The position numbers were made by a program, and so were the translations under genes. This document shows positions 10,236 through 21,445 of a stretch of 64,000 nucleotides of DNA, in pieces. The notes beneath the pieces are model-generated. The model had not been told where the DNA came from, did not search any database, and saw nothing but the letters and a program-made list of their open reading frames with translations. Each line of letters starts with the position of its first letter. The first letter of the stretch is position 1. The stretch covers positions 10,292,001-10,356,000 of the forward strand of contig NC_053197.1 in assembly GCF_905163445.1 (NCBI RefSeq), written 5' to 3'. Origin of the DNA: Pararge aegeria (Eukaryota > Arthropoda > Insecta > Lepidoptera > Nymphalidae).

Positions 10236-11854
10236 ATGTAGTCAAAGCCCACTGACCTATATTGTAACAGCACGAAGACTAACTCTATAAATATCTCCTC
10301 TCTCCTGTAACAGAAAAGGCATTTACATGAGCCGCGAATGAATAAGCTGAAATGAACTTGATAATGATAAATAATGGAGTTAAAACTCAAATAAAGTAAG
10401 TGTACAAAACTAACATTAAAGCTCAAGAGACTAGATGCTAGAGTTAAGAACTTCAACAAAGTACGGAGGTCGCTTTAACGCCGATTAATGAAGTTATGAC
10501 TTGTTTAATACAGTCACATAACAGGTACTTACGGCGCAGTCACGAGTGAGCAATAAATAACAAATCAGTCACCAGCATAATGGTCCCATTCCTCAGTGCA
10601 GAAGTTGAAGTTGGCCGTAGTTCAAGCGAAGTTCCTAGGTCGGGACGCGTGTAGGTAAGTAACTGGCAAATGTTAGATACAACCTTATAAAAACATCTGC
10701 TCATTAGAAGATTTTACTTTACCATTTAAACTTAATGCAAGATTACAAAGAGAACAAATTAAGTTAATATTATTAAAATTTTCGAAGGTATATTAATTTC
10801 GGCGCATTAGGAAAATAACATGAGTTTATTTTTTGAAATAAAACTAAGTATTCCAAAATATGTGAATGCATAACATTAATGATTAATAATACCAGAGAAG
10901 TATAACGTCTTACGTACGTAATTAATATTACTATTAGGTAAATACACACACTAGTTTTTTAAAAATCGTAAACGGTGCAGTTAATTGTATTCTTAATCCA
11001 AATGTAAAATATAGCTTCAGCCATGAAATTACTACTTTACTAGCCAAGTTTCTTGGGAATCTAGTGTTATATTGAAATTCATTAGCTCTCTTTTCTCTTA
11101 TCATATGGGCGAATTAAAATTTTGAACCTGTTTTCAAGCGGAATAGTTGCGACGCTACTCTGGAAGATTTAAACATCCGACTCCATAGTCTAGCTATTTA
11201 TGTGTATACATATGTTACTTAAATGTTTTTTATATAATATAACGTGTAACTTCTAATGAACGTGTAACTCTAAATGAATTTAAATGCAGAGTAATAATTT
11301 TATTTCTGAAATTGCTCGACTTACAACTACATACCACACCACTCCCGACAGCACATAGAGAGATGAAATATTCAACCGAATATATCGAGGCCGTGCCGCT
11401 ATATGCAGAAACCGAATAAAACTGAAAATTGTTTCAACGTAAAAGATAAAAAATTGTATGCCGAACGTAACAATGCTTTCGAATGCCTACAAATTGGATT
11501 CAATTGATATGCAAATAAACTAATGAACGTTGACACCGCTACACCATTTTGATGATAAAATTTATAATTGGGGTCATTGTTATCGAAATATAAAAAAACT
11601 GGTTTTTAAAAAAACAATAAATTCTAAAATTGGTGTCAGTTACGATGAATGAACATAAAGGAAATCCTTTGTTTTTCTCGTTATGTATTCTGTATTGTAA
11701 TAATATCGATTTAATTCTAAGCTATGACAGAGCTTAACACCTACGTCTAAGATTGATGGACACAGGGTAGCGCTTTGCAGGACTTTTCATATGAAAAGTA
11801 TTGCTCTGTTTATAGACAATTATTAAATAAAAAAAACAATAATTGCTTAAATGG
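10236..11854. other. Unassigned DNA with one exon-like patch
   Basis: 1.6 kb without a recognised repeat. A less AT-rich patch at about 10500-10680 ends in TAG|GTAAGT (10652-10660), close to the insect 5' splice-site consensus, and contains an ATG (10580) opening a 24-codon ORF that stops exactly at the TAG before the GT. I cannot tell a 5'-UTR exon from chance. Confidence 0.3.
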
Positions 11855-12120
11855 TATTCAGTGCGGATTGGTGGGCTCCACACGCATTTGAGAACATTAT
11901 GGAGACCTCTCATGCATGCAGGTTTCCTCGCCAGGATTTCATTCACCGTTGAAGCAAGTGATGTTTTAATTGCATAAATCGCACATAACTTAGAAAAGTT
12001 AGTGGTGAGTGCAGAGATTTATACTTCGCCCCCCTAAATAGAGACTTCGGACTCACTTTAGGGGGTACCTTCTTTAGGGGGTAGCCTAGTGGTTATCCAC
12101 TAGGCTATCAGCGCTTCAAA
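11855..12120 (-). mobile_element. SINE-C copy with duplicated, folded head
   Basis: On the minus strand it has the head AGCGCTGATAGCCTAGTGG (A-box type TAGCCTAGTGGTTA), AACTTTTCTAAGTTATGTGC, AATTAAAACATCACTTGCTTC, GCATGCATGAGAGGTCTCC, then CCACCAATCCGCACTG. The first 11 bases of the A-box motif are repeated in inverted form (12082-12092 against 12097-12107, loop TTAT). The B-box region is replaced by CCCCTAAA repeats. Confidence 0.75.
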
Positions 12121-13147
12121 ATGGTATTAATGGGCTACATTGTTTTATTTTTCAAATAAGCCATACAATAAAATATGAATTAGATAGATACAGCTTAACT
12201 TAGCATCATAGTAGTTGTTCATCATTTGTATTGTTGTTATTATTTTTAAAGTATCTACTGACATAAGGTTCAAGCACTCCGCATAGTAAAATCTCATGAG
12301 GAACTTTTCAATGTCAATTTAACTTTCCTACTAATTATTAATTATTATATACCTACACTTAAATGTCTTTTTTAAATTGAAGTGAAAATTGAATTGAATT
12401 GCTTAACTTTGTACCAGGTACGATTCAAAGTTGGCAAAATTTTGTGATGATCTCATGAAATTGAAATTTAATACCATAAGAAGCTTCCCGCGAAATTTTT
12501 ACTCGAGCTCATATTTGTACTCTCAGCTAAATATTCAATAAGTATATTTTAATCTTACCTTTCCTTACATGTAATCTAAAATTTTATTTCACCATCTCTC
12601 TTGCCTGTTATGTTTGATAAATAGTGATAGAAAGTTCCAATTTTTTTTTTCTCTGGAGAGGTCACGCATATCTTTACTTTATATTACAATTTTTGTGATA
12701 GTGACGCTGATCATCACAGTCATCATCATATTATTAAGATTCTACAAAATCAAATTCATTAATATTCCTAAGGTTAAATTACCAAAAATATTCTTTAATA
12801 TTATTTCAAGGAAAATTAAATGCGAAACTTAAGAGAATAATTTATTCTCTTGTATTATTCTGATACTCGTGTACAATGTAGCTACATGAAGGCCAAAAGG
12901 TCATCAACTTCAGCTCCACTTCGTTGAACGTAGACCCTGGCTTTGTAAATGAACATTTCATTGTGATAAAGGTACAATGAACATAACTAATTTAGTTAGA
13001 ACTCACTTGGTATCTCCGCTGAGGGAATCCTTGTGATATATCTAATGTACCTACCTACACTATAAAATTCGAGCTATTTTGTATACAAACTTCTTTTGTA
13101 CATTAGAGATGAGCATAAATAGTCAAAACAGAAATGCGATTATAATT
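12121..13147. other. Unassigned DNA
   Basis: No convincing gene. A 72-codon ORF at 12614 has a hydrophobic stretch, but starts with TTG and lacks any ATG back to the preceding stop; I regard it as chance. Confidence 0.4.
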
Positions 13148-13405
13148 TGACGGCCAGTGGCGCAGTGGGCAGCGACCCTGCTTTCTGGGTCTAAAGCCGT
13201 GGGTTATATCCCCACAACTGGAAAATGTTTGTGTGATGAACATGAATATTTTTCAGTGTCTGCGTTTTTATATCTATATTATAAGTATATTATATTCATA
13301 AAAATATTCATCAGATATATATGACCCATAACACAAGCTAAGATTACTTTGGAGCTAGATGGCGTTGTGTGTATTTTCGTAGTATATTTATTTATTTAAT
13401 TATAC
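13148..13405 (+). mobile_element. SINE-A copy
   Basis: Head TTGACGGCCAGTGGCGCAGTG with a 3-base deletion before the A box, B box altered to GGGTTATATCCCC, body GGAAAATGTTTGTGTGATGA, ACCCATAACACAAGCTA, GAGCTAGATGGCGTTGTG and a (TTTA)n tail. The damaged B box suggests it is no longer a good Pol III template. Confidence 0.85.
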
Positions 13406-14169
13406 GGTCAAAAATCGATGTTAGTCATGTTCTCACTAAGTAAGCAAAATTCATGAAGTAATATTTTAAAGGATTGACTTTAATTTGCAAACAATATTTA
13501 AAATAAAGTCAATAAGTATTAATAAGAGTGTTCAGGAACACTCATCGTCGTTCAGAAGTAAACAAAAACATCGGTAGTGCTCCATATGGAAAACATCGAT
13601 CTTCGACATTAAAACATCGGCCATCGATTCTAAAACTTATTGTGTATTCCAGTTTAACTAGCGAAGGCGTATATATACAGTATTGTCGTTAGATATTAAA
13701 AGTAGAGAAAGTGGCACAACAGGTCGTAGAGCCATTACCTAAAATTATTACAACAACTAATAACACACTATTAATTTATAGTTATGCGTATTTTCAAATA
13801 TTATCTATCTAGTTTTATATATTCGTGTGTAGTTTGTTGAATGGAGGTTTTCTTTGTTTTAAGGCACTAGTCAATATTTGCTCACGTTGCCTAAACCTAA
13901 GGTTGGTTGGTAGAGATCATTATTCAGCGGTAAGACCTCTTTTAGTATTTTACTTATACCTGGCTGTGTTTTTTTTAATTCTACTTTTATTGCTCTAGTT
14001 TGCTTGTGGGGTTCAAATAAAGAAAAGTTATAAACAAATATATTACATGAATTTGAAGACGAGTTTGTTATTCTCCAGCACTTGTTACCCAGAAAGACTT
14101 ACGCACATGAAGAAAATTAAAAACATTTCGGTGTATTTATACGTGATAACATCCAATGAAAGTTCAGCT
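13406..14169. other. Unassigned DNA
   Basis: No gene. The phrase AAACATCG recurs three times at 13568-13620 next to ATCGATGTT-type words, a possible decayed short repeat. Confidence 0.35.
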
Positions 14170-14460
14170 CAATTCAAAGATTTAATCTTCTACCTTCGAA
14201 TTGATCCACTTCCGTAGAGAAGCACTTCTGTCCGAATAATAACAACCTCTAGACAAAATTGAATAAAATATTTTGTAGCTTTTCCTAAAAGTCATCCTCC
14301 TTATTGTACATTTACGTCTCGCGCCTTCGAATGCAGAACGTAACTCGCAAGACCGTAATTTATTTTTGCATCTACGTGACTCTTGGACGGACCCAAAACG
14401 AGCCATCTGTGCTCTATGATCGATAAGACACGTAATGGCCTGATAGTAAACATCGTCATT
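14170..14460. repeat. Dispersed repeat H, copy 1
   Basis: Shares with 15780-15960, in the same order and orientation: AGCTTTTCCTAAA, GGTCA/GTCAT, CTTCGAATGCAGAAC against CTTTCAAGATGCAGAAC, ATTTATTTTTGCATCTACGTGA, and CTC(T/C)ATGATCGATA. The two copies lie 1.5 kb apart in direct orientation. The 74-codon minus-strand ORF inside is not shared and is probably chance. Confidence 0.6.
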
Positions 14461-14734
14461 TACGTAACGATTTATTTTCTTGGTTATTGTTTCTTTCTTA
14501 CTTGACGTACCTATGCAGTAAAAAGAGATTAGCCCACGAAAATCAAGTTGTAATGAATAGCGAAACTTTTTGGCATACCACCTGTCATTTTTTACCCACC
14601 CGTGAGCGGTATTAGGATGGATGTTAGGTCAAAAGTAGTAGTCAAAAAGCTAGACTGCCATGGGAAACTTAATCAATATAAGTAAGCGTAGCAACGAAGC
14701 AAATAAAGCAAATAATTAATAATAGAGTTTTTTG
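14461..14734. other. Unassigned DNA
   Basis: No gene or repeat recognised. Confidence 0.4.
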
Positions 14735-15000
14735 TCACAGAGCTTGTCCGTGGAATGACTACCGCCGCGCTGTTTATTGGGAATGGTTCCCCACTTGGGC
14801 CAGCTGCTTGGACAATTAATAACAGTTGAAACATATATATAAATACAAGCGGACCCCAGCGCCATCTGTCGGGCTGATTTGTGAATCGAAACCATTCAGG
14901 GTGCCACCCAAACGCATACCATTAATTCATTCCAATCGGTCCAGCCGTTTAGGAGGAGTTTAGTGACATACACACGCACACAATAATTATATATATAAAG
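14735..15000 (+). repeat. Interspersed repeat, LINE-3'-end-like
   Basis: Intact counterpart of 4550-4818: GCGGACCCCAGCGCCATCTG, TCGGGCTGATTTGTGAATCG, AACCATTCAGGGTGCCACCC, TCCAGCCGTTTAGGAGGAG, TAGTGACATACACACGCAC and an ATATATATAAAGATAA end. It lacks the inverted arm found in the other copy. Confidence 0.6.
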
Positions 15001-15114
15001 ATAACAAAGACTATTTTCCTTACATATTCGTTGTAAGCTTTGTTAAGTTTTTGTGCTTAATAATCAATATCCCTACTAATATTATAAATGTCACTGTAAG
15101 TTTGTTTGTTACAA

Positions 15115-15196
15115 AAATGAATATTAGCAAATTAAGCTTAATTTTGATAATATATCATGGATTTCCGCAAAGTAACGCCTGCTTCTATACAATATT
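15115..15196 (+). mobile_element. Fold-back element end (family FB)
   Basis: Matches one end of the FB family also seen at 40350, 43575, 45625 and 53905: GCAAATTAAGCTTAATTTTG, ATAATATATCATGGATTTCC, GCAAAGTAACGCCTGCTTCTA. Only the terminal ~80 bp is present and it runs straight into a LINE 3' end, so one of the two inserted into or beside the other. Confidence 0.7.
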
Positions 15197-15403
15197 TAGA
15201 AAAATGAATGTTAAAATGCAAAATGTAAATTGTTGATGTTGGAAAAGAGCAACTGCTGCGTTTCTTGCCGGCTTCTTCTCGGTAGAATCTGCCTTCCGAA
15301 CCGGTGGTAGAATGACTACAAACAGACAGACTTGACGTTTCAAAAGTGCTTATATTAGGCCTACTTGAAATAAATGAATTTTGAATTTTTGAATTTTTTG
15401 AAT
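15197..15403 (+). mobile_element. 3' end of the CR1-like LINE family
   Basis: Corresponds closely to the 3' UTR of the long element (49055-49258): TAGAAAAATGAATGTTAAAAT, GATGTTGGAAAAGAGCAACT, CTTGCCGGCTTCTTCTCGGT, CCGAACCGGTGGTAGA, TTAGGCCTACTTGAAATAAA, and a (GAATTTT)n tail. Severe 5' truncation is typical of LINE insertion. The close match implies a recently active family. Confidence 0.9.
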
Positions 15404-15690
15404 CATGAAACTTTGTACACATATTCTTGGAAGTGTTAGAAGTAACATAGGATACATTTTATCCCGAAATTAAGCTCGGTAACTTTGGGAGAGGGGATGA
15501 GTTTTTGACGATTTTACATCATAACTCCGACAAATTATAACCGATTTAAATAATTATTTTTGTACTATAGAGGTTATAATATGTGTTTAATTTTGCCCAA
15601 ATTGTGGTTGGAGATAGAGGGAAGAACTCCTCAGCAGACAGCAGCAAACCCCTCATTTAAGGCTTAGCGATACTGAATACTTTAATTTTT
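15404..15690 (+). repeat. Possible Helitron-like remnant
   Basis: The end shares CTCATTTAAGGCTTAGCGATACTG with the Helitron-like element at 1278 (positions about 1493-1516), and 'ataaccgattta' appears upstream as in other copies. The CTAG terminus is not preserved. Confidence 0.4.
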
Positions 15691-15779
15691 TTTAGATCTA
15701 ATACTAAATTTAATGCCACATCAAAAAACAAAATCGCGCAGCAAGTACAGATCCTAGTGCTTGAAGTGATGCAAATATT

Positions 15780-15960
15780 AAAATTAGCTTTTCCTAAAGG
15801 TCAGTACTCGCTACGCTTTCAAGATGCAGAACTTCAAGTACGCAATTTATTTTTGCATCTACGTGAGGGACAGTGGCGTAGGGATCCGAAAGCAATGGTT
15901 CATACTCCATGATCGATACCGTACATGTCTTGGTTGTTAAGGTGCTCTTTTTTTATTGCA
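15780..15960. repeat. Dispersed repeat H, copy 2
   Basis: Direct-orientation counterpart of 14170-14460 (see there for shared segments). It also carries GAGGGACAGTGGCGTAGGGA before the CTCCATGATCGATAC segment. Confidence 0.6.
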
Positions 15961-16340
15961 GTGTCTTGTTCCCGGCTTTTTGTTCTTATTTGAAGTCTGA
16001 ATAGATCGACGGCTCAATGTCGGGCAGATATTTGAACAAGCCCATACATGTTCACTAACATACTACGTAGTAATAAAGCATCACCGTGACGACAAGATTT
16101 GTAGCATTTCTATACTGCATTAAATTTTTTAAGCTATAAATATATGATAATATTGAGATAAGAATAAGAAAAAATGTTGCTGAACCTCGAATTCACGTTA
16201 TGTACTCCGTTGAAACTCGGTAGCAGGTACACGAATGAGCCTCTAAACGTACTTGTAGTAATGTTCACAGCTCATTCTATTATTTATTCTTTTTCATTTT
16301 TTTTTAATTCTTAACAATGTTTAAAAAATAAAAAATACCA
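15961..16340. other. Unassigned DNA
   Basis: No gene found. The sequence becomes A/T-homopolymer-rich toward 16290-16365. Confidence 0.4.
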
Positions 16341-16640
16341 TTAAATATTTATAAAAAAAAAAATCCTCCAGAGTTCCAGAGTGAGGAACCTCCTCACAAT
16401 ACGCGCCGTTTCAAGGACTACTGCCTTCTGTATTCGACCCTTGATCCAACAACCACGCGAAAGGTTCTTAAGATGTTGGTCGAAGCTTTTCGCAAGAAGA
16501 CCATTGACTGAAACGACGATCGGTACAATAACGGTCGACTCAACATTCCACATGGCGGTAATTTCGTGAGCAAGGTCCAAGTATTTGGATATTTTTTACT
16601 TATTATCGTCATGTGGAATAGTAATGTCAACAATTATTGC
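16341..16640 (-). pseudogene. Retrotransposon reverse-transcriptase C-terminal fragment
   Basis: One minus-strand frame holds VDITIPHDD, then a TAA stop, then DLAHEITAMWNVESTVIVPI, an IVVSVNGLL segment and QKAVVLETARIVRRFLTLE. This order (a VDxxxP..D motif, an aliphatic IPVVV-G-like stretch, then Q-K--L--A-I-R--L) resembles the C-terminal tail downstream of the RT domain in arthropod non-LTR retrotransposon ORFs, possibly the restriction-like endonuclease type; the exact clade is my inference. No RT core lies upstream, so it is a short decayed fragment. ORFs called on the plus strand here are antisense. Confidence 0.6.
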
Positions 16641-16679
16641 ACGACGCACTAATCGATCGACTCTATATCAGGTCTATTT

Positions 16680-17060
16680 TCACAGCTTATTATTACAGAG
16701 TTCGTCCGAGGAAGTAATGTTGCCATTGTTATTTCTGCCGCCAAGCAGCGTTGCAGTGTTCCAGTCTGAAAGGCGTGTTTACAGTCAGTGTAATTACAGG
16801 CACATGAGACTTAGCGTCTGCACCTCACGTTGATGGGCACGTAGTGGCACATTTTAAGACGTGTTACTTGCATGTCCTGCGAAATGTTGCTCTATTTATT
16901 GGCAATGGTTTTCCACATTACATCAAGTTTTATTTTTTTTTCTTAATTTTTTTAACGAAGGTTTGTTCAATTCTGTACATGCCACCCTCGTCGGAGCTAC
17001 TTAAAGGCAATGGTTTTCAACATGACATCAAGTTACCCAGCTGCATAGTCTGTCAATAAT
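16680..17060 (+). repeat. Lepidopteran interspersed repeat with internal duplication
   Basis: ATTTCTGCCGCCAAGCAGCG, GTTGCAGTGTTCC, CAGTGTAATTACAGGCAC and GGCACGTAGTGGCA are in the order of a widespread lepidopteran repeat. A second module follows, GGCAATGGTTTTCCACATTA at about 16902, seen again as GGCAATGGTTTTCAACATGA at about 17006. The latter is preceded by TGCCACCCTCGTCGGAGC, which also occurs inverted at 25198-25265. No coding content. Confidence 0.55.
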
Positions 17061-18029
17061 TCTTACTATAAGGAAACACTTTTCACTGGAATACTTTTTC
17101 TTTAGTTGCTTTTTGACTATGTATTCTACTCTGTAGTCGCTTGTTTACTGATTAACCAATAGCGTCCTAATATTGCCTTTTCATACCCAGGTTTTTAGGA
17201 ACGCATTGAGGTCACATCGTCAAAAATAAAACTCGAAATTCAGTTTGATTATTCTTTAGGTATATGAACTATAACTTTATAACTCAAGCAAACGCTTGTG
17301 GCAAAATATGTAGATTATTGGTAATAAATAAATAGGTAAATAATTAAATCAGTAAACAGTCAAGTTCAAGTCATTAAAATAGTTTGAGACAATAAAGCCA
17401 ATTTTTTTAATTGTGTTTTAAAAAAAGTAATTTAGCAGCTAAATAAAACTGAAGGGTGCTCCTGGGTCTAACTAGTTAGAATGACGTCATTGGTTGAATG
17501 CGCACCCCTCTCTCGTCTAGGCGTAACTGGCTAAGCACACTCGCTTCTAGTGCGTACTTTACAACTACGGGCGGAAGTCTATTACCCAACTCGGTTTTAG
17601 TGTAGCTGTAATCACGATAGGCTATTAAAGATTTTGTATTTTATAAACAATAGAATGTTGTCATAAAAGTTTTAGGACTAAAATTTCGTGGAACGTATCA
17701 ACTAAATGAGTAGTTGACGTTACATGGTTGTTTATTTGAGTTGTCTGAGTGAATTAATACATTTAAATAACTGTAAATATATTGCTATGCTATGGGCGTA
17801 TAAAAAGGTATATTTGTTTGTAATAGTAAAAAAAAAAACACGACTACTGAATACTAAGCATGCATGCATAGTTGCATTTAAAAATATATATATCAGTCGG
17901 GATGAGGATTCTAACGATACCTAATCAATCAATGTCTTAGGCATACAGAAATTATAGAGGAAAATACTTAGATTTAGATTCATACTCATCAGACCCCTTA
18001 AAACATTATACTCCTTTTTGGGTCGTGTA
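17061..18029. other. Unassigned DNA with a tRNA-like scrap
   Basis: No gene. At about 17520-17580 the phrase GGCGTAACTGGCTAAGCACACTCGCTTC resembles a tRNA-type A box of another SINE head, without a B box. The rest is featureless. Confidence 0.35.
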
Positions 18030-18300
18030 CAACTATGTCGTTGATTGGTTAGCAATCTGCTATCCGTAGTTAGATTACTAGGGTTTGGTTCCCGCGTCGG
18101 ATAAAATAAAACTCAGGTTTTCTGTCAAAAGGTATTAGAAACTACCTCGATTTCAATCAATTTCTAAACTCGTCAATTTTTACTAAGATTGCCAATCCCA
18201 TGTCTCGAAGAGCACGTCAAGGTTTATATCGCTTAGATACTCGTAATAACAATCGTCCATGCATACACATTTAATTTTTAATGAATGCTATCAGGTTGAA
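18030..18300 (+). mobile_element. SINE-D copy
   Basis: A-box-like GATTGGTTAGCAATCTGC, B-box-like GGGTTTGGTTCCCGCGTCGG, then AAACTCAGG, AATCCCATGTCTCGAAGAGC and ACGTCAAGG. The 59405-59690 copy has the same order (GGTCTAGTGTTTAGCG, GGTTCCCGATG, CCCATACCTCGAAGAGCACG). Both are strongly diverged. Confidence 0.5.
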
Positions 18301-18633
18301 GATTTTGACAACATGATGATGTATGTATGTAGTTAAAAAATAAGGGTAATGCTCCTTGTATTTCAAAAGTAGGAATCCCCTTTAAAATACTCGTGCCTTG
18401 ACATGTAGTTTCCGCCATTTTTTAGAAAAGGGCGGGAACATTTCGAGGAAACAAAGCTTTTTATCATCATGGCGTCCTATGATGACTTGGTACATGCCTT
18501 TTATGTACCTACTAATATTTTACTATTTTGACGTTACTTTGAGACTTGGTTAAATATAGATCCACAAGTATTTAAGAATTTATCGTAAAGGGTTTAGTTC
18601 TCTACTTCGAATAATTAAGAAGAAGAAACACTT
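18301..18633. other. Unassigned DNA
   Basis: No gene or repeat recognised. Confidence 0.4.
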
Positions 18634-18745
18634 TTTTGCAGGTATTACATACAGGAAAAGAAACAGTAAGGAGTATACAGTACACAATGTAGACATGCAA
18701 AGGCGGCCTTATTTCTGCAAGCAATCTCTTAAAGGCAACCTTTGT
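18634..18745 (-). mobile_element. LINE 3'-end stub (tail family)
   Basis: The plus strand carries GCAAAGGCGGCCTTATTTCTGC, then AATCTCTTAAAGGCAACC, the same order as at 5140 and 49385. Confidence 0.6.
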
Positions 18746-19145
18746 TATTTAAGTATTGCTTTTCTTGTTAACAAGTTTCTTTGGAACACTGGTCTCAAAA
18801 CCACAACTTTGACTGGAAGATCGTGCTTAGATCTGCAAACTAAACGACAAAGTCTAACCTAATAAAAATAATATCTTCACGTTTTTGAGAACTTTTTTTT
18901 TGTGTGTTAGTAAATAGCTAGTAGGAGACTAGCTCTACACTCCACGCTGGAATGGTTTAAATCGTTTTTGCTGTGGTCAATTGGAAATGTCTAATTTAAG
19001 GACTAATCATGTTCTCCTCAACTATCTATTGTCGAAGCCCCTGCAAGTTGCCGATCATTTTGCACACATTTTGTTTCGTATTGCGCCACGAAAATGAGTT
19101 CCTAACTAAGGAACCCTCAAAGTTAAAAACAGGAATTACTACTTA
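18746..19145. other. Unassigned DNA
   Basis: No gene or repeat recognised. Confidence 0.4.
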
Positions 19146-19349
19146 GCACTATATACCGTAGTTACGGGCAACACCGAAGTTACGGGTAAAAGACCTAGAG
19201 GCCGGTCCCCAGCAAGATGGGCAGACCAGCTGAAGAAATCAAAGTCGTGCCGCTTCTATCAAATCGCCAAAATGGCATCCAACAGAAGCCGATGGAGACA
19301 GTTTACCAGCACGAAGTTAAGATCTCACCAGGACCACGATCTTCAGTGA
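19146..19349 (+). pseudogene. RTE-type reverse transcriptase C-terminal fragment
   Basis: The frame from 19182 to the TGA at 19347-19349 reads TGKRPRGRSPARWADQLKKS, then RFYQIAKMASNRSRWRQFTS and a short tail. The GKR-(R)GRPP-RW-DD-K-K segment followed by W and Q residues is characteristic of the extreme C-terminus of RTE-class endonuclease/reverse transcriptases. Only the last ~55 codons remain. Related fragments lie at 60870-61250 (minus) and 62165-62440 (plus), but this one is a different subfamily. Confidence 0.75.
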
Positions 19350-19829
19350 TAAAGAAACGACAAGAGAGAGAGAAAGATATACCGTACAGTTGACAGCTTT
19401 ACGTATTATACTCGTGTTATTATGCTGAACAAAATACAGCATCTTCAAGAGATTTTCAGTTTCAATTTTTTTCACAAAACACGAAACTGTAGACTACAAA
19501 GAACCAAAAATCTCTTTGCACTTAATCTGCCGGATTCTTTTTACTTTTTGCACTGCACGAATTGCATGCGGGGAGGCGAAGGAAATAAAAGCGATAAAAA
19601 ACATGTCACTTGATTCGAGACAGACAGCTCTTGAGACAATAGCATCACTCAGTATCATACACTGGCTGCATCATTATTACACAAAGATATTCAGAGATAA
19701 TTTATGAAATGTTTCATTTTTGTAAATTCGAGGAACCCTAAATTTCTTTGAATTTGCTGTGTGACAGACGTGCCTAAATCTTATCAAATTATCGACAAAT
19801 TATGCTAACGTAAAGCAGTACCTACTGAA
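19350..19829. other. Unassigned DNA
   Basis: No gene recognised; two overlapping 63-codon ORFs resemble nothing known to me. Confidence 0.4.
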
Positions 19830-19945
19830 ATAGACGTGCCCCCAAGTGATCTAGCGTTCCGGTATACACCCGATTAGTGATATGGCTAATCGTAACAGGT
19901 AAGTCTTTAGATTGCAGTCGAGCTGGTAGTAAGATTAAAAAAAAG
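19830..19945 (+). mobile_element. SINE-B 3' remnant
   Basis: Degraded but ordered pieces: GATCTAGCGTTCCGGTA, CCCGATTAGTGATATGGCTA, TAACAGGTAAGTC and AGATTGCAGTC. The head and the GGCCGTGGCTAG section are missing. Confidence 0.55.
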
Positions 19946-20105
19946 CTTGTTACCTTAAAACTAATCCATTATTGAACAGATATTGATATATTCAAATGAC
20001 TTATTTTTATTTCATGTTTACACATAAATAACGTTTCAGGTTAATCATTTATCGTATATGGAGGCCAAAATCGTAATGCGATATTTCTGTACTGAACCAG
20101 CCTAT

Positions 20106-20346
20106 AAATAAATAATGAATAAATATGCTACGACAATACACACATCGCCATCTAGTCCCAAAGTAAGCGAAGCTTGTGTTATGGGTACTAAGATAACTGA
20201 TGAATAATTTTTAAGAATAATATACATAAATACTTATAACATACTTATAACATGTTCAACACACAAATATTTTCCAATTGTGGGAATCGAACCCACGGCC
20301 GTGGACTCAGAAAGCAGGGTCGCTGCCCACTGCGCCAATCGGCCGC
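20106..20346 (-). mobile_element. SINE-A copy, near full length
   Basis: The plus strand shows the reverse complement of the whole family: CTACGACAATACACACATCG, CATCTAGTCCCAAAGTAAGC, TTGTGTTATGGGT, then GGGAATCGAACCCACGGCCG (B box) and CACTGCGCCAATCGGCCGC (A box and 5' end at 20346). A and B boxes are intact. Confidence 0.9.
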
Positions 20347-21051
20347 TATATACCTACTCTACGTTAATTGCATTGAATGACAATATTTATCAAATTGTTG
20401 TCTTCTCGTACAGAATGTTGATGTCGATGATGACCTTTCTATTATATTAGAATTATTGATAAGATTAAATTGTTCTTCACTCAACATACAACAATTATAT
20501 TCGAATCATAAAACTATGTACAAGTAAATTATATTGAGACTCGTAGCGGAGTTTATACTGTAAACATAATTACTGAAAACAGTTATTGTTGATATTGTGG
20601 CATTAATTGAATTGGTGCTCAAGTTTATTCAGGGGAGGTTAGTAAAGGCAATTAATTGGTCTTGATTAAACTAAACCGTCTCGTGCTATGTTTAAATAGG
20701 TAAAGATTAGCTAGGGTTTGTTTAAGTCATATAAATACTTATTATATTACTGCGTGGGTATAGCTTGGGTCATTAAAAAACAAAAAATGGCACAGGACGC
20801 ACAAGATGCCTTGGCATAGCAAACTGAATAGTTTATATCAGATTTTAAACATCTAGCGAGAACTGTTAGATTTACCGGGGCTAAACGTATCCAGGATCTA
20901 AGCTAAAGAGCAATATTCCATGATGAACAGATATGTTTGAAAGCGTTCCCGTGGCGAAGAGTTAATGAGTTGGAACACCGTGGGGATTTCGTTGGTAGGA
21001 GTCGGACATCACCATCTTGCCTTCCTCGTGGCTCATGAAATTATATTAATA
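20347..21051. other. Unassigned DNA
   Basis: No recognised gene or repeat, although 20880-21050, directly upstream of a LINE 3' end, is less AT-rich. Confidence 0.35.
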
Positions 21052-21445
21052 GGACATCAATTAGTGATATCTGCTTATCGTCTGCGTAAAGTTCAGAAAT
21101 CCTTTGAGAGGATGGTTATATGATTTTATACCTCGATAAGGTAATATAAGATCTATCTTTTCAAAGTTTATACTACGTATTAAAAGACATTTAATCAATC
21201 ATGGTTACTACACGATTGATGAATTTCTTAACAAGGCTGCTTGGTAGCAGGCCGCTCCGCTCTCATCTCTCACAAGATAGAAAAATTGTAAAGATTGTAA
21301 TCTGCAAAACGAGTAATCTGCTGAGTTTCTTGCTAGCTCTTCTCGGTAGGATCTGCCTTACCAACCGGTGGTATAGTCACCACAAACTTTTGACGTGTCA
21401 AAAGTGCTTAAAAACTAGGCCTACTTAAAATAATTGAATTTAGAT
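21052..21445 (+). mobile_element. 5'-truncated CR1-like LINE, C-terminus plus 3' end
   Basis: Aligns with 48831-49250 of the long element: ATCTGCTTATCGTCTGCG, AAGTTCAGAAATCCTTTG, GGTTACTACACGATTGATGA, CTCTCATCTCTCACAAGATAG, then the 3' UTR CTTCTCGGTAGGATCTGCC and TAGGCCTACTTAAAATAATTG. The coding part is frameshifted. It is more diverged than the 15.2-kb copy, so it is an older insertion. Confidence 0.85.

Noticed and set aside
12614..12832. Small membrane protein (hydrophobic stretch then basic tail)
   Set aside because: Begins with TTG, has no upstream ATG in frame, lies in AT-rich DNA where Ile/Leu/Phe runs are expected, and resembles no family.
16700..16830. Coding exon in the GC-richer stretch
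   Set aside because: The word order matches a widespread lepidopteran repeat; the 82-codon reading is not protein-like.
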